A DNA stretch of 56,631 nucleotides, from positions 1-56,631 of the forward strand of contig JAPLCC010000055.1 of the NCBI GenBank assembly GCA_026392415.1, given 5' to 3'. The DNA comes from Propionibacteriales bacterium. GTDB lineage: Bacteria > Actinomycetota > Actinomycetes > Propionibacteriales > Nocardioidaceae. The position numbers were made by a program, and so were the translations under genes. The notes under the pieces are model-generated. The model was not told the origin of the DNA and did no database searches. It was given only the letters and a program-made list of their open reading frames with translations. Position 1 is the first letter of the stretch, and each line of letters starts with the position of its first letter. Below, piece by piece: positions 1 through 8,941 of the stretch.

Positions 1-498
<498 letters not shown>

Positions 499-521
499 CC
501 TCCTCTGGAACGTTCGTACGC

Positions 522-553
522 GAGGCCCCCGGACCTACTGGTCCGGGGGCCTC
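522..553 (+). terminator. Intrinsic terminator hairpin after ilvC
   Basis: A perfect 14-bp stem (gaggcccccggacc / ggtccgggggcctc) encloses the loop tact. It starts 23 nt after the ilvC stop. There is no T-tract, which is common in actinobacteria. It may also serve the convergent gene that ends at 562. Confidence 0.88.
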
Positions 554-561
554 GTGCGTCG

Positions 562-891
562 TCACCGGCGCGCCAGCTGGTGTTCGAGTGCCTGCCGCAA
601 GGCGGCGGCGGCCTCCTCGGTGAGGACCATGCGCGGATGGCGGGTCTCGAGCGACTCGATCACCACCCACGCGCGGGCCTCGCCGACGTGGCAGCCGAGG
701 CGGATGCCCAGGGTCAGGGGCGCGAGCGAGGCGGTCACCGGGACCTGGTCGCCGGAGCCTGCGACGCCGACGAACAGGGAAGGCTCGCTCTGGTGGTAGC
801 GATCCTCGGGGTGGTCGTCCTCCTCGTGGTCGCGCACGCACCACGGCGGGCACGGCTCGTCGAGCCAGGTCGGTGAACTGCTGCCCGTCAT
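562..891 (-). CDS. Small DUF6907-like hypothetical protein
   Basis: A 109-residue protein with an N-terminal CPPWC...H motif (Cys14, Cys18, His22) followed by an acidic segment and a beta-rich core ending in a helix (LTEEAAAALRQALEHQ). This layout resembles small actinobacterial proteins filed under DUF6907, which have no established function; the family name is my recollection. The Cys/His cluster suggests metal binding, which is inference. The gene is convergent with ilvC and divergent from the XRE regulator at 1029. The ATG at 889-891 is the first reasonable start. Confidence 0.7.
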   Translation of the reverse strand: MTGSSSPTWLDEPCPPWCVRDHEEDDHPEDRYHQSEPSLFVGVAGSGDQVPVTASLAPLTLGIRLGCHVGEARAWVVIESLETRHPRMVLTEEAAAALRQALEHQLARR

Positions 892-995
892 GTCACCCCC
901 ACGTCGTCGTCGAGTTCCGGACCGTACGGGAGACCGTCGACATCGGCGCCGTCTGAGCGCCCGTTGTCCACAGATCCGCCAGTTCCCTGAGCAAA

Positions 996-1011
996 ACCAT
1001 ACGCGTATGGT
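996..1011. promoter_or_regulatory. 16-bp perfect palindrome, candidate operator
   Basis: The sequence accatacgcgtatggt is identical to its reverse complement. It lies in the 137-bp divergent region between the gene at 562-891 and the XRE regulator, 18-30 nt before the regulator's possible starts. A self-complementary site next to a helix-turn-helix gene suggests autoregulation. The assignment is inferred from position only. Confidence 0.5.
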
Positions 1012-1028
1012 CGTAAACAGGTGGGTGG

Positions 1029-1331
1029 GTGCGAATGATGATGGACGTGGCAGCCAAACGAACAGACTTCACGTGGGAGACCTACGCGCGCGAGCTGGGG
1101 CACAACCTGCATCGCGCGCGGATGGCCAAGGACCTCAGCCAGGAGCGGGTGGCGCACCTGGCCGGGTTGGCGGGCTACACCTACCAGAAGTTCGAGAAGG
1201 GCGAGTCCCGCCCGGGTACGCCGATGAACCCGCGGCTGAACACCCTGATCGCGCTCAGTCAGGTCCTCGAGGTCCCGTTGGTCGATCTGCTCCCCGACTT
1301 CCATCCCGAGGTCCTCGAAGGCCAGCATTGA
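1029..1331 (+). CDS. XRE-family HTH transcriptional regulator
   Basis: About 100 residues forming a single Cro/C1-type helix-turn-helix. ELGHNLHRARMAKDLSQERVAHLAGLAGYTYQKFEKGES holds the two DNA-binding helices and the conserved helix after them, and IALSQVLEVPLVDLLPD is the typical last helix. No effector domain is visible. The stop overlaps the pta start in TGATG, so the two are translationally coupled. This suggests the regulator controls the acetate operon or itself through the palindrome just upstream. Start choice is uncertain: GTG at 1029 or one of three ATGs at 1035, 1038 and 1041. Confidence 0.85.
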   Translation: MRMMMDVAAKRTDFTWETYARELGHNLHRARMAKDLSQERVAHLAGLAGYTYQKFEKGESRPGTPMNPRLNTLIALSQVLEVPLVDLLPDFHPEVLEGQH

Positions 1332-3391
1332 TGGCGCGTAGCGTCTACGTCACCTCCCCGGAGGGCCACACAGGCAAGTCGTCGGTCGCTCTCGGGCTCG
1401 TCGAACTCTTCGCCGCCCAGGTGCGGGTCGGCGTGTTCCGCCCGATCGCCCGCGCCGACGAGCACAGCGACTCGGTGCTCGCCCTGCTGCTCGGGCACGA
1501 CGGTGTCGACCTCGACTACGACCAGTGCATCGGCGTGACCTACGACGACGTGCACGCCGACCCCGAGACAGCTCTCGCCAGGATCATCGAGCGCTACCGC
1601 CGCATCGAGGGCCTGTGCGACGTCGTGGTCATCGTGGGCTCCGACTACACCGACATCGCCGGCCCTGCCGAGCTCGCCTACAACGCCCGGATAGCGGCCA
1701 ACCTCGGATCGGCCGTCGTCCTGGTCGTGTCGGCGGTCGACCGCCGGGCCGGCGACGTGCGCCAGATGGTCGACATCGCCACTGCAGAGTTGCGTGCCGG
1801 TCACGCCGAGGTCGTCGCCGTCGTCGCCAACCGGGCGGACCCGGGGGAGCTCGACGAGGTGAAGGCGGCGCTCGAGGGCGTCACCCTCCCGACGTGGGTG
1901 ATGCCGAACATCCCGCTGCTGTCAGCGCCCACCGTCGCGGACCTGGTCCGCTCCGTCGACGGCGCGCTCCTCGCGGGCGATCCCGAGTTGCTCGAGCGCG
2001 AGGCCGAGCACATCATCGTCGGCGGCATGACGATGGAGCACGTCCTCGATCGCCTGGTCGACGGCACCGTCGTCGTCGTACCCGGGGACCGGTCGGACGT
2101 CGTCCTGGCCATGGTGGCGGCGCACGCCGCCGAAGGATTCGCCTCGCTCGCCGGGCTGATCCTCAACGGCGGTTATCTCCCGTCCGATTCCGTACGACGC
2201 CTGATCGGTGTGCGCGGCCAGAGACTGCCGATCGTGACCACCGCCCTCGGCACCTTCGACGCCACGCGCAGGGTGGCCGAGACGAAGGGGCTGCTCTCCA
2301 CCGGCTCGCAGCGCAAGCTCGACACGGCTCGCTCGACCTTCACCCAGCACGTCGACGGCGCGGCCCTTCTCGCTGCGGTGAACGTGCCGCGGGCGGAGGT
2401 CGTGACGCCACTGATGTTCGAGTACGACCTCATCGAGCGGGCGCGCGCCGACCGGCGTCACATCGTGCTGCCGGAGGGGGACGACGACCGGATCCTGCGC
2501 GCGGCGAGCACGTTGCTCGCCCGCGACGTGGCGGACCTGACGATCCTCGGCGACGAGGCGGCGGTCCGCGCGCGAGGCAGCGAGCTGGGCCTCGACCTCG
2601 CGGCCGCGACCGTGCTGTCGCCGGTCGATCCCGAGCTCCGCGACCGGTTCGCCCATGTCTACGCCGAGCTCCGCGCCGCCAAGGGGATGACGGTCGACCG
2701 GGCCCGGGAGATCGTCTCCGACGTGTCCTACTTCGGCACGCTCATGGTCCACCTCGGCCTGGCCCACGGGATGGTGTCGGGCGCCAAGCACACCACCGCC
2801 CACACCATCAAGCCGTCGTTCGAGATCGTGAAGACGATCGAGGGCGTCTCCATCGTCTCGTCGGTCTTCTTCATGTGTCTGGAGGACCGGGTGCTCGTCT
2901 ACGGCGACTGTGCGGTCAATCCGGACCCGACGGCCGAACAGCTCGCCGACATCGCCATCTCCTCTGCCGCGACCGCCGCACAGTTCGGAGTGACGCCGCG
3001 GATCGCCATGCTCTCCTACTCGACCGGTGCGTCCGGCTCGGGCGTCGACGTCGACAAGGTCCGCGCCGCCACCGAGCTGGTGCACGCGCGGGCACCGGAG
3101 CTGATCGTCGACGGTCCGATCCAGTACGACGCCGCCGTCGACCTCTCGGTCGCGAAGACGAAGCTGCCCGATTCGGAGGTGGCCGGCAAGGCGACCGTGT
3201 TCGTCTTCCCCGACCTCAACACCGGCAACAACACCTACAAGGCAGTGCAACGGTCCGCCGGTGCGGTGGCGGTCGGCCCGGTGCTCCAGGGCCTTCGCAA
3301 GCCGGTCAACGACCTGTCGCGCGGCGCTCTGGTGCAGGACATCGTCAACACCGTCGCGATCACTGCGATCCAGGCGCAGGATCGGTCATGA
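1331..3391 (+). CDS. pta: Phosphate acetyltransferase
   Basis: A 686-residue enzyme that interconverts acetyl-CoA and acetyl phosphate. It is the long actinobacterial/E. coli-type form: an N-terminal P-loop-like domain (SPEGHTGKSSVALG near residue 8), a central DRTGG-like regulatory domain, and the C-terminal PTA_PTB catalytic domain starting around LIERARADRRHIVLPEG and including SYSTGASGSG and FPDLNTGNNTYK. The ATG at 1331 overlaps the XRE stop by one base, and the TGA overlaps the ackA start in ATGA, so the three genes form one operon. The frame is open further upstream, but the similarity begins at MARSVYVTSPEG. Confidence 0.96.
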   Translation: MARSVYVTSPEGHTGKSSVALGLVELFAAQVRVGVFRPIARADEHSDSVLALLLGHDGVDLDYDQCIGVTYDDVHADPETALARIIERYRRIEGLCDVVVIVGSDYTDIAGPAELAYNARIAANLGSAVVLVVSAVDRRAGDVRQMVDIATAELRAGHAEVVAVVANRADPGELDEVKAALEGVTLPTWVMPNIPLLSAPTVADLVRSVDGALLAGDPELLEREAEHIIVGGMTMEHVLDRLVDGTVVVVPGDRSDVVLAMVAAHAAEGFASLAGLILNGGYLPSDSVRRLIGVRGQRLPIVTTALGTFDATRRVAETKGLLSTGSQRKLDTARSTFTQHVDGAALLAAVNVPRAEVVTPLMFEYDLIERARADRRHIVLPEGDDDRILRAASTLLARDVADLTILGDEAAVRARGSELGLDLAAATVLSPVDPELRDRFAHVYAELRAAKGMTVDRAREIVSDVSYFGTLMVHLGLAHGMVSGAKHTTAHTIKPSFEIVKTIEGVSIVSSVFFMCLEDRVLVYGDCAVNPDPTAEQLADIAISSAATAAQFGVTPRIAMLSYSTGASGSGVDVDKVRAATELVHARAPELIVDGPIQYDAAVDLSVAKTKLPDSEVAGKATVFVFPDLNTGNNTYKAVQRSAGAVAVGPVLQGLRKPVNDLSRGALVQDIVNTVAITAIQAQDRS

Positions 3392-4581
3392 CCAGCCGGG
3401 TGCTGGTCATCAACTCCGGCTCGTCCTCGCTGAAGTACCAGGTGGTCGATGCGGTCGACGGCGACGTGCTGGCGGTCGGCCTCGTCGAGCGCATCGGCAC
3501 GACCGGTGGCGTCATCTCGCACGAGGTGGGCGGCGAGAAGCACGTCCTGCGGCGCGACGTCCCCGACCACGACGCGGCGATGGCCGCGATGACCGAGGCC
3601 TTCGTCAGCCACGGTCCCCAGCTCGAGACGGTGGGACTGATCGCCGTCGGTCACCGCGTCGTCCAGGGCGGTGAGGAGTACGAGCGACCGGTCGTCATCG
3701 ACGACAACGTGGTCCGCGTCGTGACCGAGCTGGTGGACCTGGCCCCGCTCCACAACCCGGCCAACCTCGCCGGCATCCGGGTGGCGCGGGCGCACTTCCC
3801 GGACCTGCCGCACGTCGCGATCTTCGACACCGCCTTCCACATGACCGTGCCGCCGGTCGCCCACACCTACGCCATCGATGCCGACGTGGCCCGCCGCCAT
3901 CGGGTACGCCGTTACGGGTTCCACGGCACGTCGCACGCCTACGTCTCCCGCGAGGCCGCGCGCCTGCTCGGCCGCCCGCCGGCCGAGACCAACATGATCG
4001 TGCTGCACCTCGGCAACGGCGCGTCCGCCACGGCCGTCCGCGGCGGTGAGTCCGTCGACACCTCGATGGGCCTGACGCCCCTCGAGGGCCTGGTGATGGG
4101 CACCCGCAGCGGTGACATCGATCCGGCCATCGTCTTCCACCTGGCCCGCACGGCCGGCATGGACATCGACGAGATCGACGACCTGTTGAACAAGCGGTCG
4201 GGTGTGCTGGGCCTGTCGGGCCGCCAGGACATGCGTGACCTGGTCGCGGCAGCCGAGACAGGAGACACCGCTGCGATGCTCGCCCTGGACGTCTACTGCT
4301 ACCGCCTGCGCAAGTACGTCGGCGCCTACACCGCCGCTCTCGGGCGGGTCGACGCGGTCGTCTTCACTGCCGGCGTGGGGGAGAACTCCGCTGCGGTGCG
4401 GGCCCGGACGCTCGCCGGCCTGGAGGTGCTCGGCATCGAGCTCGACGCGGAAGCCAACGCGGCAACGGGCCGAACCGCGCGCGACATCGCCCTTCCCGGC
4501 TCGAGGGTGCGGGTGCTCGTCGTACCGACGAACGAGGAGCTGGAGATCGCCCGGCAGGCGGCGGAGGTCGTCAACCGCTGA
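3388..4581 (+). CDS. ackA: Acetate kinase
   Basis: A 397-residue ASKHA-fold kinase that interconverts acetyl phosphate + ADP and acetate + ATP, acting with Pta in the cytosol. Family signatures are present: VLVINSGSSSLKYQ at the N-terminus, GHRVVQGG, FDTAFH, RYGFHGTSHAYVS, the catalytic region LHLGNGASATAV, MGTRSGDIDPAIV, and FTAGVGENS near the C-terminus. Length is normal for the family. The start shares ATGA with the pta stop. The last 11 bases overlap the 3' end of the convergent DMT gene, so read-through from either side would give antisense RNA. Confidence 0.97.
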   Translation: MTSRVLVINSGSSSLKYQVVDAVDGDVLAVGLVERIGTTGGVISHEVGGEKHVLRRDVPDHDAAMAAMTEAFVSHGPQLETVGLIAVGHRVVQGGEEYERPVVIDDNVVRVVTELVDLAPLHNPANLAGIRVARAHFPDLPHVAIFDTAFHMTVPPVAHTYAIDADVARRHRVRRYGFHGTSHAYVSREAARLLGRPPAETNMIVLHLGNGASATAVRGGESVDTSMGLTPLEGLVMGTRSGDIDPAIVFHLARTAGMDIDEIDDLLNKRSGVLGLSGRQDMRDLVAAAETGDTAAMLALDVYCYRLRKYVGAYTAALGRVDAVVFTAGVGENSAAVRARTLAGLEVLGIELDAEANAATGRTARDIALPGSRVRVLVVPTNEELEIARQAAEVVNR

Positions 4582-5005
4582 AGACCAGCAGCACCGCGCC
4601 GCCGCCGACCAGTGCGACGCCGAGCCACTGCAGGCCGGAGAGGGTCTCGCCGAGCAGGGTCACGCCGAAGATCGCGACGAGGACGACGCTCAGCTTGTCG
4701 ACGGGCGCGACCAGCGACGCATCACCGAGCTTGAGCGCGCGGAAGTAGCAGATCCACGAGGCGCCGGTGGCCAGACCCGACAGCACGAGGAACAGCCAGG
4801 TCCTGCTGCCCAGGTCGCCGGGGGAGTGGAACTTCCCGAGAGCGACCAGGATCAGGCCGAGCGTGAGGAGGATGACGATGGTGCGGATGAAGGTCGCGAC
4901 GTCGGAGTCGACCTCCTTGACGCCCACCTTCGCGAAGATCGCGGTCAGCGCCGCGAAGACGGCGGACAGCAGCGCCCAGAACCACCAGGTCGAGGTCAGT
5001 TCCAC
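4571..5005 (-). CDS. EamA/DMT-superfamily half-size transporter
   Basis: A 144-residue membrane protein with about five hydrophobic segments (WWFWALLSAVFAALTAIFAKV, IRTIVILLTLGLILVAL, TWLFLVLSGLATGASWICYF, LSVVLVAIFGVTLLG, WLGVALVGGGAVLLVF). It matches a single EamA domain, including the conserved RALKLGDASLVAPVDKLSVV segment. Proteins of this length normally act as dimers; the substrate cannot be told from sequence. The start is a GTG at 5003-5005. It overlaps the end of ackA by 11 bp on the opposite strand. Confidence 0.85.
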   Translation of the reverse strand: MELTSTWWFWALLSAVFAALTAIFAKVGVKEVDSDVATFIRTIVILLTLGLILVALGKFHSPGDLGSRTWLFLVLSGLATGASWICYFRALKLGDASLVAPVDKLSVVLVAIFGVTLLGETLSGLQWLGVALVGGGAVLLVFSG

Positions 5006-5077
5006 GGCATCCTCCGCAACTGTCAGACGCCCCGTCGGGCCATTGCCCGCGGGACGTCCGACGCTATCGCGGTCGAG

Positions 5078-5911
5078 CTACTTCACCTCGGAACGCCGCA
5101 GGAACCACACCCCGACGATCAGGGGGAACACGATCCAGATGGCCGAGGTGGTGCCGAGCATGGCCCACTCCCGCGCCGTGTCCGTGGCCCCGTCGAAGAG
5201 GTTGACCTGGGTGTAGTTCCAGTCGATCCACGGCTGCAGGTCCTCGAACCAGTCGCGCACCTGGGCGAGCAGCAGGAGGATCCCCGGCAGCACGAGCGAC
5301 ACCACGAAGTAGCCGACGATCGCTGCGGGGGAGTTGCGCAGGACGACGCCGAGGGTGAAGCCGATGGCCATCCCGACGAGGTTGCCCAGCACGATCTGCG
5401 GGACGGTCTCGAAGGAGATGTTCCAGACCGTGTCAGCACCGAGGAGTGCCGAGCCGACCAGGTTGCCGAGGGCGCCGACAGCGAAGGCAACGACCATCGA
5501 CACGAGGCCGACCAGGAAGGTGGCGGTTGCCTTGGCCCCGATGACCCGGCCCCGGCTCGGCACCAGCGTGAACGTGGTGAGCCCGCTGCGCTGGCTCCAC
5601 TCGCTGGTCACGGCCAGGATCGCGATCATCGGCAGGATGATCGACATCGGGAAGCCGATCGCGGTCGCGAAGCTCTCGTAGGTGATCTCGTCGTCAGGTG
5701 CGAAGACGATCACCGCCGCAGTTGCAAGGATCGAGAGCCCGACGATGCTCACCATCAACCAGTAGCCCGAGCGGGTGTCGAACATCTTGCGCAGCTCCAC
5801 GTTGAGCACACGGCGGAACGGGGTCGGCGCAGGAACGGAACGGGCGCGCTCACCGGGCGTGGCGGTCACCGGGTCAGGGGCGGTGCGGACGTCGACGGTC
5901 GAGGAGTTCAT
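5078..5911 (-). CDS. ABC-2 type transporter permease (paralogue B)
   Basis: A 277-residue integral membrane permease with about six hydrophobic segments and a hydrophilic N-terminus ending in VPAPTPFRRVLNVELRKMFDTRSGYWLM. It is strikingly similar to the protein encoded just upstream at 5915-6739; shared stretches include LAVTSEWSQR, TFTLVPSR and FRRV. The pair arose by tandem duplication and probably forms a heterodimeric membrane unit. The gene is last in a three-gene minus-strand operon with the ATP-binding protein at 6736-7659, and follows its paralogue after only 3 bp. Confidence 0.9.
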   Translation of the reverse strand: MNSSTVDVRTAPDPVTATPGERARSVPAPTPFRRVLNVELRKMFDTRSGYWLMVSIVGLSILATAAVIVFAPDDEITYESFATAIGFPMSIILPMIAILAVTSEWSQRSGLTTFTLVPSRGRVIGAKATATFLVGLVSMVVAFAVGALGNLVGSALLGADTVWNISFETVPQIVLGNLVGMAIGFTLGVVLRNSPAAIVGYFVVSLVLPGILLLLAQVRDWFEDLQPWIDWNYTQVNLFDGATDTAREWAMLGTTSAIWIVFPLIVGVWFLRRSEVK

Positions 5912-5914
5912 GGC

Positions 5915-6739
5915 TCACTTCACCTCGGAGCGCAGGACCAGCCGCAGGCCGATGGCGAGGGGGAGCGCGATCCACAGCGCCGACGTGAGCCCGAGCTGGA
6001 CCCACTCCTGTCCGCTGAGGGTGGAGTCGAACAGCAGGAACCGGGTCTGGTTGAGGTCGAACCAGCCGGCGTTGTCGGCCCACCACGCCTGCGCGGCCCC
6101 CAGCGCACCCGAGAGGCCGGGCAACACGAGGTTGATGACGAAGTAGCCGACGATGGCCGCCGGTGAGTTGCGGAACAGCAGGCCCAGCGCGAATCCGAGG
6201 AGCATGCCGAGCTCGTTGGCGAGCACGATCTGTGCAAACGTCGAGGAGGCGATGTCCCAGACCGGATCGGTGCCGTTGATCGCCGCCGTGACCAGGTTGC
6301 CGAGGGCGCCCACGCCGAGGGCGACGACCATCGAGACGGCACCGATGGCCAGGGCATTGAGCAGCTTCGCGCCGAGGACCCGACGACGGCTCGGGACCAG
6401 CGTGAAGGTGGTCAGTGCCGTGCGCTGGCTCCACTCGCTGGTCACGGCGAGCACGCCGATGATGGGGAGCACGATCGACATCGGGCTGCCGACGGAGGCG
6501 GCGAACGAGTCGAAGGTCAGGTCCTCGCGGTCGCCGAGAATGATGGTGAGACCGGTGGCGATGACCGAGGCGATGACGATGCTCGCCATCAGCCAGAAGC
6601 CCGAGCGGGTGTCGAACATCTTGCGGAGCTCGACGTTCACCACGCGGCGGAACGGGGTCGGCGCGGGGGCGGGACGAACGTCGGTCCGGCGCGCTGTCAC
6701 CGGTGCGGTGTCCTGCGTCGTGAGGGTCGCGGTGCTCAT
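5915..6739 (-). CDS. ABC-2 type transporter permease (paralogue A)
   Basis: A 274-residue permease with about six membrane segments, paralogous to the gene immediately downstream. The N-terminal APAPTPFRRVVNVELRKMFDTRSGFWLM and the central LAVTSEWSQRTALTTFTLVPSRRRV are nearly the same in both. Its ATG overlaps the stop of the ATPase gene by 4 bp, so ATPase and permease A are translationally coupled. Substrate unknown; related exporters handle lipids, drugs or lantibiotic-like peptides. No signal peptide. Confidence 0.9.
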   Translation of the reverse strand: MSTATLTTQDTAPVTARRTDVRPAPAPTPFRRVVNVELRKMFDTRSGFWLMASIVIASVIATGLTIILGDREDLTFDSFAASVGSPMSIVLPIIGVLAVTSEWSQRTALTTFTLVPSRRRVLGAKLLNALAIGAVSMVVALGVGALGNLVTAAINGTDPVWDIASSTFAQIVLANELGMLLGFALGLLFRNSPAAIVGYFVINLVLPGLSGALGAAQAWWADNAGWFDLNQTRFLLFDSTLSGQEWVQLGLTSALWIALPLAIGLRLVLRSEVK

Positions 6740-7659
6740 GCCGCTGCTCCTTCAGGGTCGGTGTGGCTGGTGACGTCGCGCTGGCTCTCGGCAGTGAGGG
6801 ACAGGAACATCTCCTCGAGGCCGGCACCTTCGGCGGCGCGGAGCTCGGTCACGGGGATGCCGGCGGCGAACGCGGCCTGGCCGACGCGGGCCAGCTCGGC
6901 CTCGGCGAGCACGGCGCCACCAGAGGTCGGGCGGGCCGTGATGCCGGCGGCCGTGAGGGCGGTGGCGAGGGCGACGCCGTCGGTGGAGCGGACGAGGGTG
7001 CCGGCGCCGGCGAGCAGCTCGTCCTTGGTGCCCTGCGCGACGATCCTGCCGTTGCCGATGACGACGATGTCGTCGGCGATGACCTCGATCTCGTGCAACA
7101 GGTGCGAGGACAGCAGCACGGTGCCGCCGTCGTCCGCGAAGCCGCGCAGCAGGTCGCGCATCCATCGGATGCCCGCCGGGTCGAGGCCGTTGGCGGGCTC
7201 GTCCAGGATCAGCACCTGCGGGTTGCCCAGCAGGGCGGTGCCGATACCGAGCCGCTGGCGCATCCCGAGCGAGTAGTTGCGCACCCGCCGGCTGGCCTCG
7301 TCGGGAGTCAGGCTGACCCGCTCGAGCATCTCGTCGACGCGGGTGCGGGGCAGACCCATGGTGAGCGCCGCGATGGTCAGGATCTCGCGGCCGGTGCGGC
7401 CGGCGTGCTGGGCGGAGGCGTCCAGGAGGACACCGACCTCGCGGCCGGGGTCCGGCAGGTCCTTGAACCGCCTGCCGAGGACGCGGACCTCGCCGGCCCC
7501 GGGTGCGGTCAGGCCGACCATGACGCGCATGGTGGTCGACTTGCCGGCACCGTTCGGACCGAGGAACCCGGTGACCCGGCCCGGCTGCGCGGTGAACGAC
7601 ACGTCATCGACGGCCGTGAAGCTGCCGTAGGTCTTGGTGAGTGACTCGACTGTGATCAT
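6736..7659 (-). CDS. ABC transporter ATP-binding protein
   Basis: A 307-residue nucleotide-binding subunit. It has Walker A GPNGAGKST (about residue 36), a Q-loop region, signature YSLGMRQRLG, Walker B VLILDEPANGLDP and the H-loop SSHLLHE. The C-terminal extension of about 90 residues (TDGVALATALTAAGI onwards, with AEGAGLEEMFLSLT) is typical of exporters of the CcmA/DrrA type. The start is set at the ATG at 7657-7659 (MITVESLTKTYGSF); the frame is open 32 codons further upstream but without similarity. It is the first gene of the three-gene exporter operon. Confidence 0.93.
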   Translation of the reverse strand: MITVESLTKTYGSFTAVDDVSFTAQPGRVTGFLGPNGAGKSTTMRVMVGLTAPGAGEVRVLGRRFKDLPDPGREVGVLLDASAQHAGRTGREILTIAALTMGLPRTRVDEMLERVSLTPDEASRRVRNYSLGMRQRLGIGTALLGNPQVLILDEPANGLDPAGIRWMRDLLRGFADDGGTVLLSSHLLHEIEVIADDIVVIGNGRIVAQGTKDELLAGAGTLVRSTDGVALATALTAAGITARPTSGGAVLAEAELARVGQAAFAAGIPVTELRAAEGAGLEEMFLSLTAESQRDVTSHTDPEGAAA

Positions 7660-7783
7660 GTCGAGAAGACTCGCGGTCGGGACCGGTTCGCCGCGTCGGG
7701 CAGATCCCCTGAACCACCCCTGACCGGACCCTGAGGTCTCTCGGGGTCGGAACATCTCCGAGCCTCGCGTTGTTCGACCCCAC

Positions 7784-8428
7784 GTGCGTATCGAGATCTG
7801 GGCCGACGTCGTGTGCCCGTGGTGCTACATCGGCAAGCGACGCCTGGAGAAGGCGATCGCCGGCTTCGAGCACGGCGACGAGATCGAAACCGTCTACCGT
7901 TCCTACGAGCTGGACCCGTTCGCTCCCGAGGTCGGCACCGAGACCACGGCGTTGGTCCTCGGCCGGAAGTACGGCCGGGACGAGGCCGGAACCCGCGCCA
8001 TGATGGCGCAGGCTGACGAGGTCGCCGCTGCCGAGGGCCTCCACTTCGACCACGCCGATGCGCTGCACTCCCGCACGCTCAACGCGCACCGGTTGCTGCA
8101 CCTGGCGAAGGAGCACGGACTCCAGCACGCGTTGCTCGAGGAGCTCCTGGCGTCGTACTTCACGCGCGGCGAGTCACTCGGTGACCGCGACGTCCTGCGT
8201 CGGGCCGCGGCCACCGCCGGTCTGGACGCCGGCCGGGTCGAGGAGGTGCTCGCATCGACGCAGTACCGCGCCGACGTGATGGCCGACGCCGAGCAGGCGC
8301 GGGCCTACGGAAGCACCGGTGTCCCGTTCTTCGTCATCGACGGGCGCTTCGGGATCTCCGGGGCGCAGCCGACCGAGGTGTTCGAGCAGGCCCTCGATCA
8401 GGCCTGGGCTTCTCGAGACGCTCGCTGA
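7784..8428 (+). CDS. DsbA-family (FrnE-like) oxidoreductase
   Basis: A 214-residue thioredoxin-fold protein with the active-site motif CPWC at residues 11-14 (IEIWADVVCPWCYIGKRRLE) and the late cis-proline segment STGVPFFVIDGRFGISGAQ. It belongs to the DsbA/2-hydroxychromene-2-carboxylate isomerase-like FrnE group of cytosolic disulfide oxidoreductases. There is no signal peptide. The start is GTG at 7784; the 124 bp before it, shared with the divergent ABC operon, shows no convincing promoter. The last codons (ASRDAR) are encoded by a member of the palindromic repeat family at 8410-8445, so the C-terminus was probably extended or replaced by the repeat. Confidence 0.92.
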   Translation: MRIEIWADVVCPWCYIGKRRLEKAIAGFEHGDEIETVYRSYELDPFAPEVGTETTALVLGRKYGRDEAGTRAMMAQADEVAAAEGLHFDHADALHSRTLNAHRLLHLAKEHGLQHALLEELLASYFTRGESLGDRDVLRRAAATAGLDAGRVEEVLASTQYRADVMADAEQARAYGSTGVPFFVIDGRFGISGAQPTEVFEQALDQAWASRDAR

Positions 8429-8445
8429 GCGACCTCCTCGAGGAC
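8410..8445. repeat. Palindromic repeat (gtctcgaga...tcgaggaggt type), degenerate copy
   Basis: Read on the minus strand this is closely similar to the elements at 31949 and 33509: tcgaggaggtcgc, then cagc, then gtctcgaga. It straddles the 3' end of the DsbA-like gene and sits in the short gap before the convergent MaoC gene. Confidence 0.6.
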
Positions 8446-8448
8446 CGA

Positions 8449-8901
8449 TCAGGGCAGCAGCAGGACGACGGTCTCGGCGACACAGGCCGGCTTGGGCTCG
8501 CCCTCGATCTCGACGGTGTGGCGCACGGTGAGCTGCTTGCCGCTCGGGATGTCGACGACGTCACCCATCGTCACGTGCAGGCGAATCCGCTTGCCGACGA
8601 GGAGGGGCGTGGGGAACCGGACCTTGTTGACGCCGTAGTTGAGCTTGGCGCCGGGCGTGCGCAGGGTGAAGACCTGGCTGCCGAGCCACGGCACGAGGGA
8701 GAGCGTCAGGTAGCCGTGCGCGATGGTGCCGCCGAACGGGCCGTTCTTGGCGCGCTCCATGTCGACGTGGATCCACTGGTGGTCACCGGTGGCGTCCGCG
8801 AACTGGTTCACGCGGCGCTGGTCGATGGTGACCCACTCGCTGCTGCCGAGGTCGGTGCCCGCTGCTTCGGTGACCTCTTCGAACGTCGTGAACACCCGCA
8901 T
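8449..8901 (-). CDS. MaoC-like hotdog-fold dehydratase/hydratase
   Basis: A 150-residue single hotdog-domain protein. The hydratase-2 motif is visible as FADATGDHQWIHVD (Asp40 and His45 as the catalytic dyad), followed by GPFGGTIAHGYLTLSL. Such proteins hydrate trans-2-enoyl-CoA to (R)-3-hydroxyacyl-CoA. It resembles the mycobacterial/Nocardioides enoyl-CoA hydratase that stands alone in the genome. It is convergent with the DsbA-like gene and has no obvious operon partner. Confidence 0.92.
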   Translation of the reverse strand: MRVFTTFEEVTEAAGTDLGSSEWVTIDQRRVNQFADATGDHQWIHVDMERAKNGPFGGTIAHGYLTLSLVPWLGSQVFTLRTPGAKLNYGVNKVRFPTPLLVGKRIRLHVTMGDVVDIPSGKQLTVRHTVEIEGEPKPACVAETVVLLLP

Positions 8902-8941
8902 GACTGAACTCCTTGTCGACTGACGAACTCTGCGATCGAGA

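Noticed and set aside
1922..3250. 442-codon minus-strand frame opposite pta
   Set aside because: Antisense shadow of a GC-rich gene: composition rich in Arg, Gly, His and Val with no domain; similar frames lie opposite most genes here.
890..3391. Very long plus-strand frame starting at 890, ahead of pta
   Set aside because: The first 147 codons run through the divergent intergenic region and the XRE gene in another frame and are Arg/Gly/Pro-rich; pta similarity begins at 1331.
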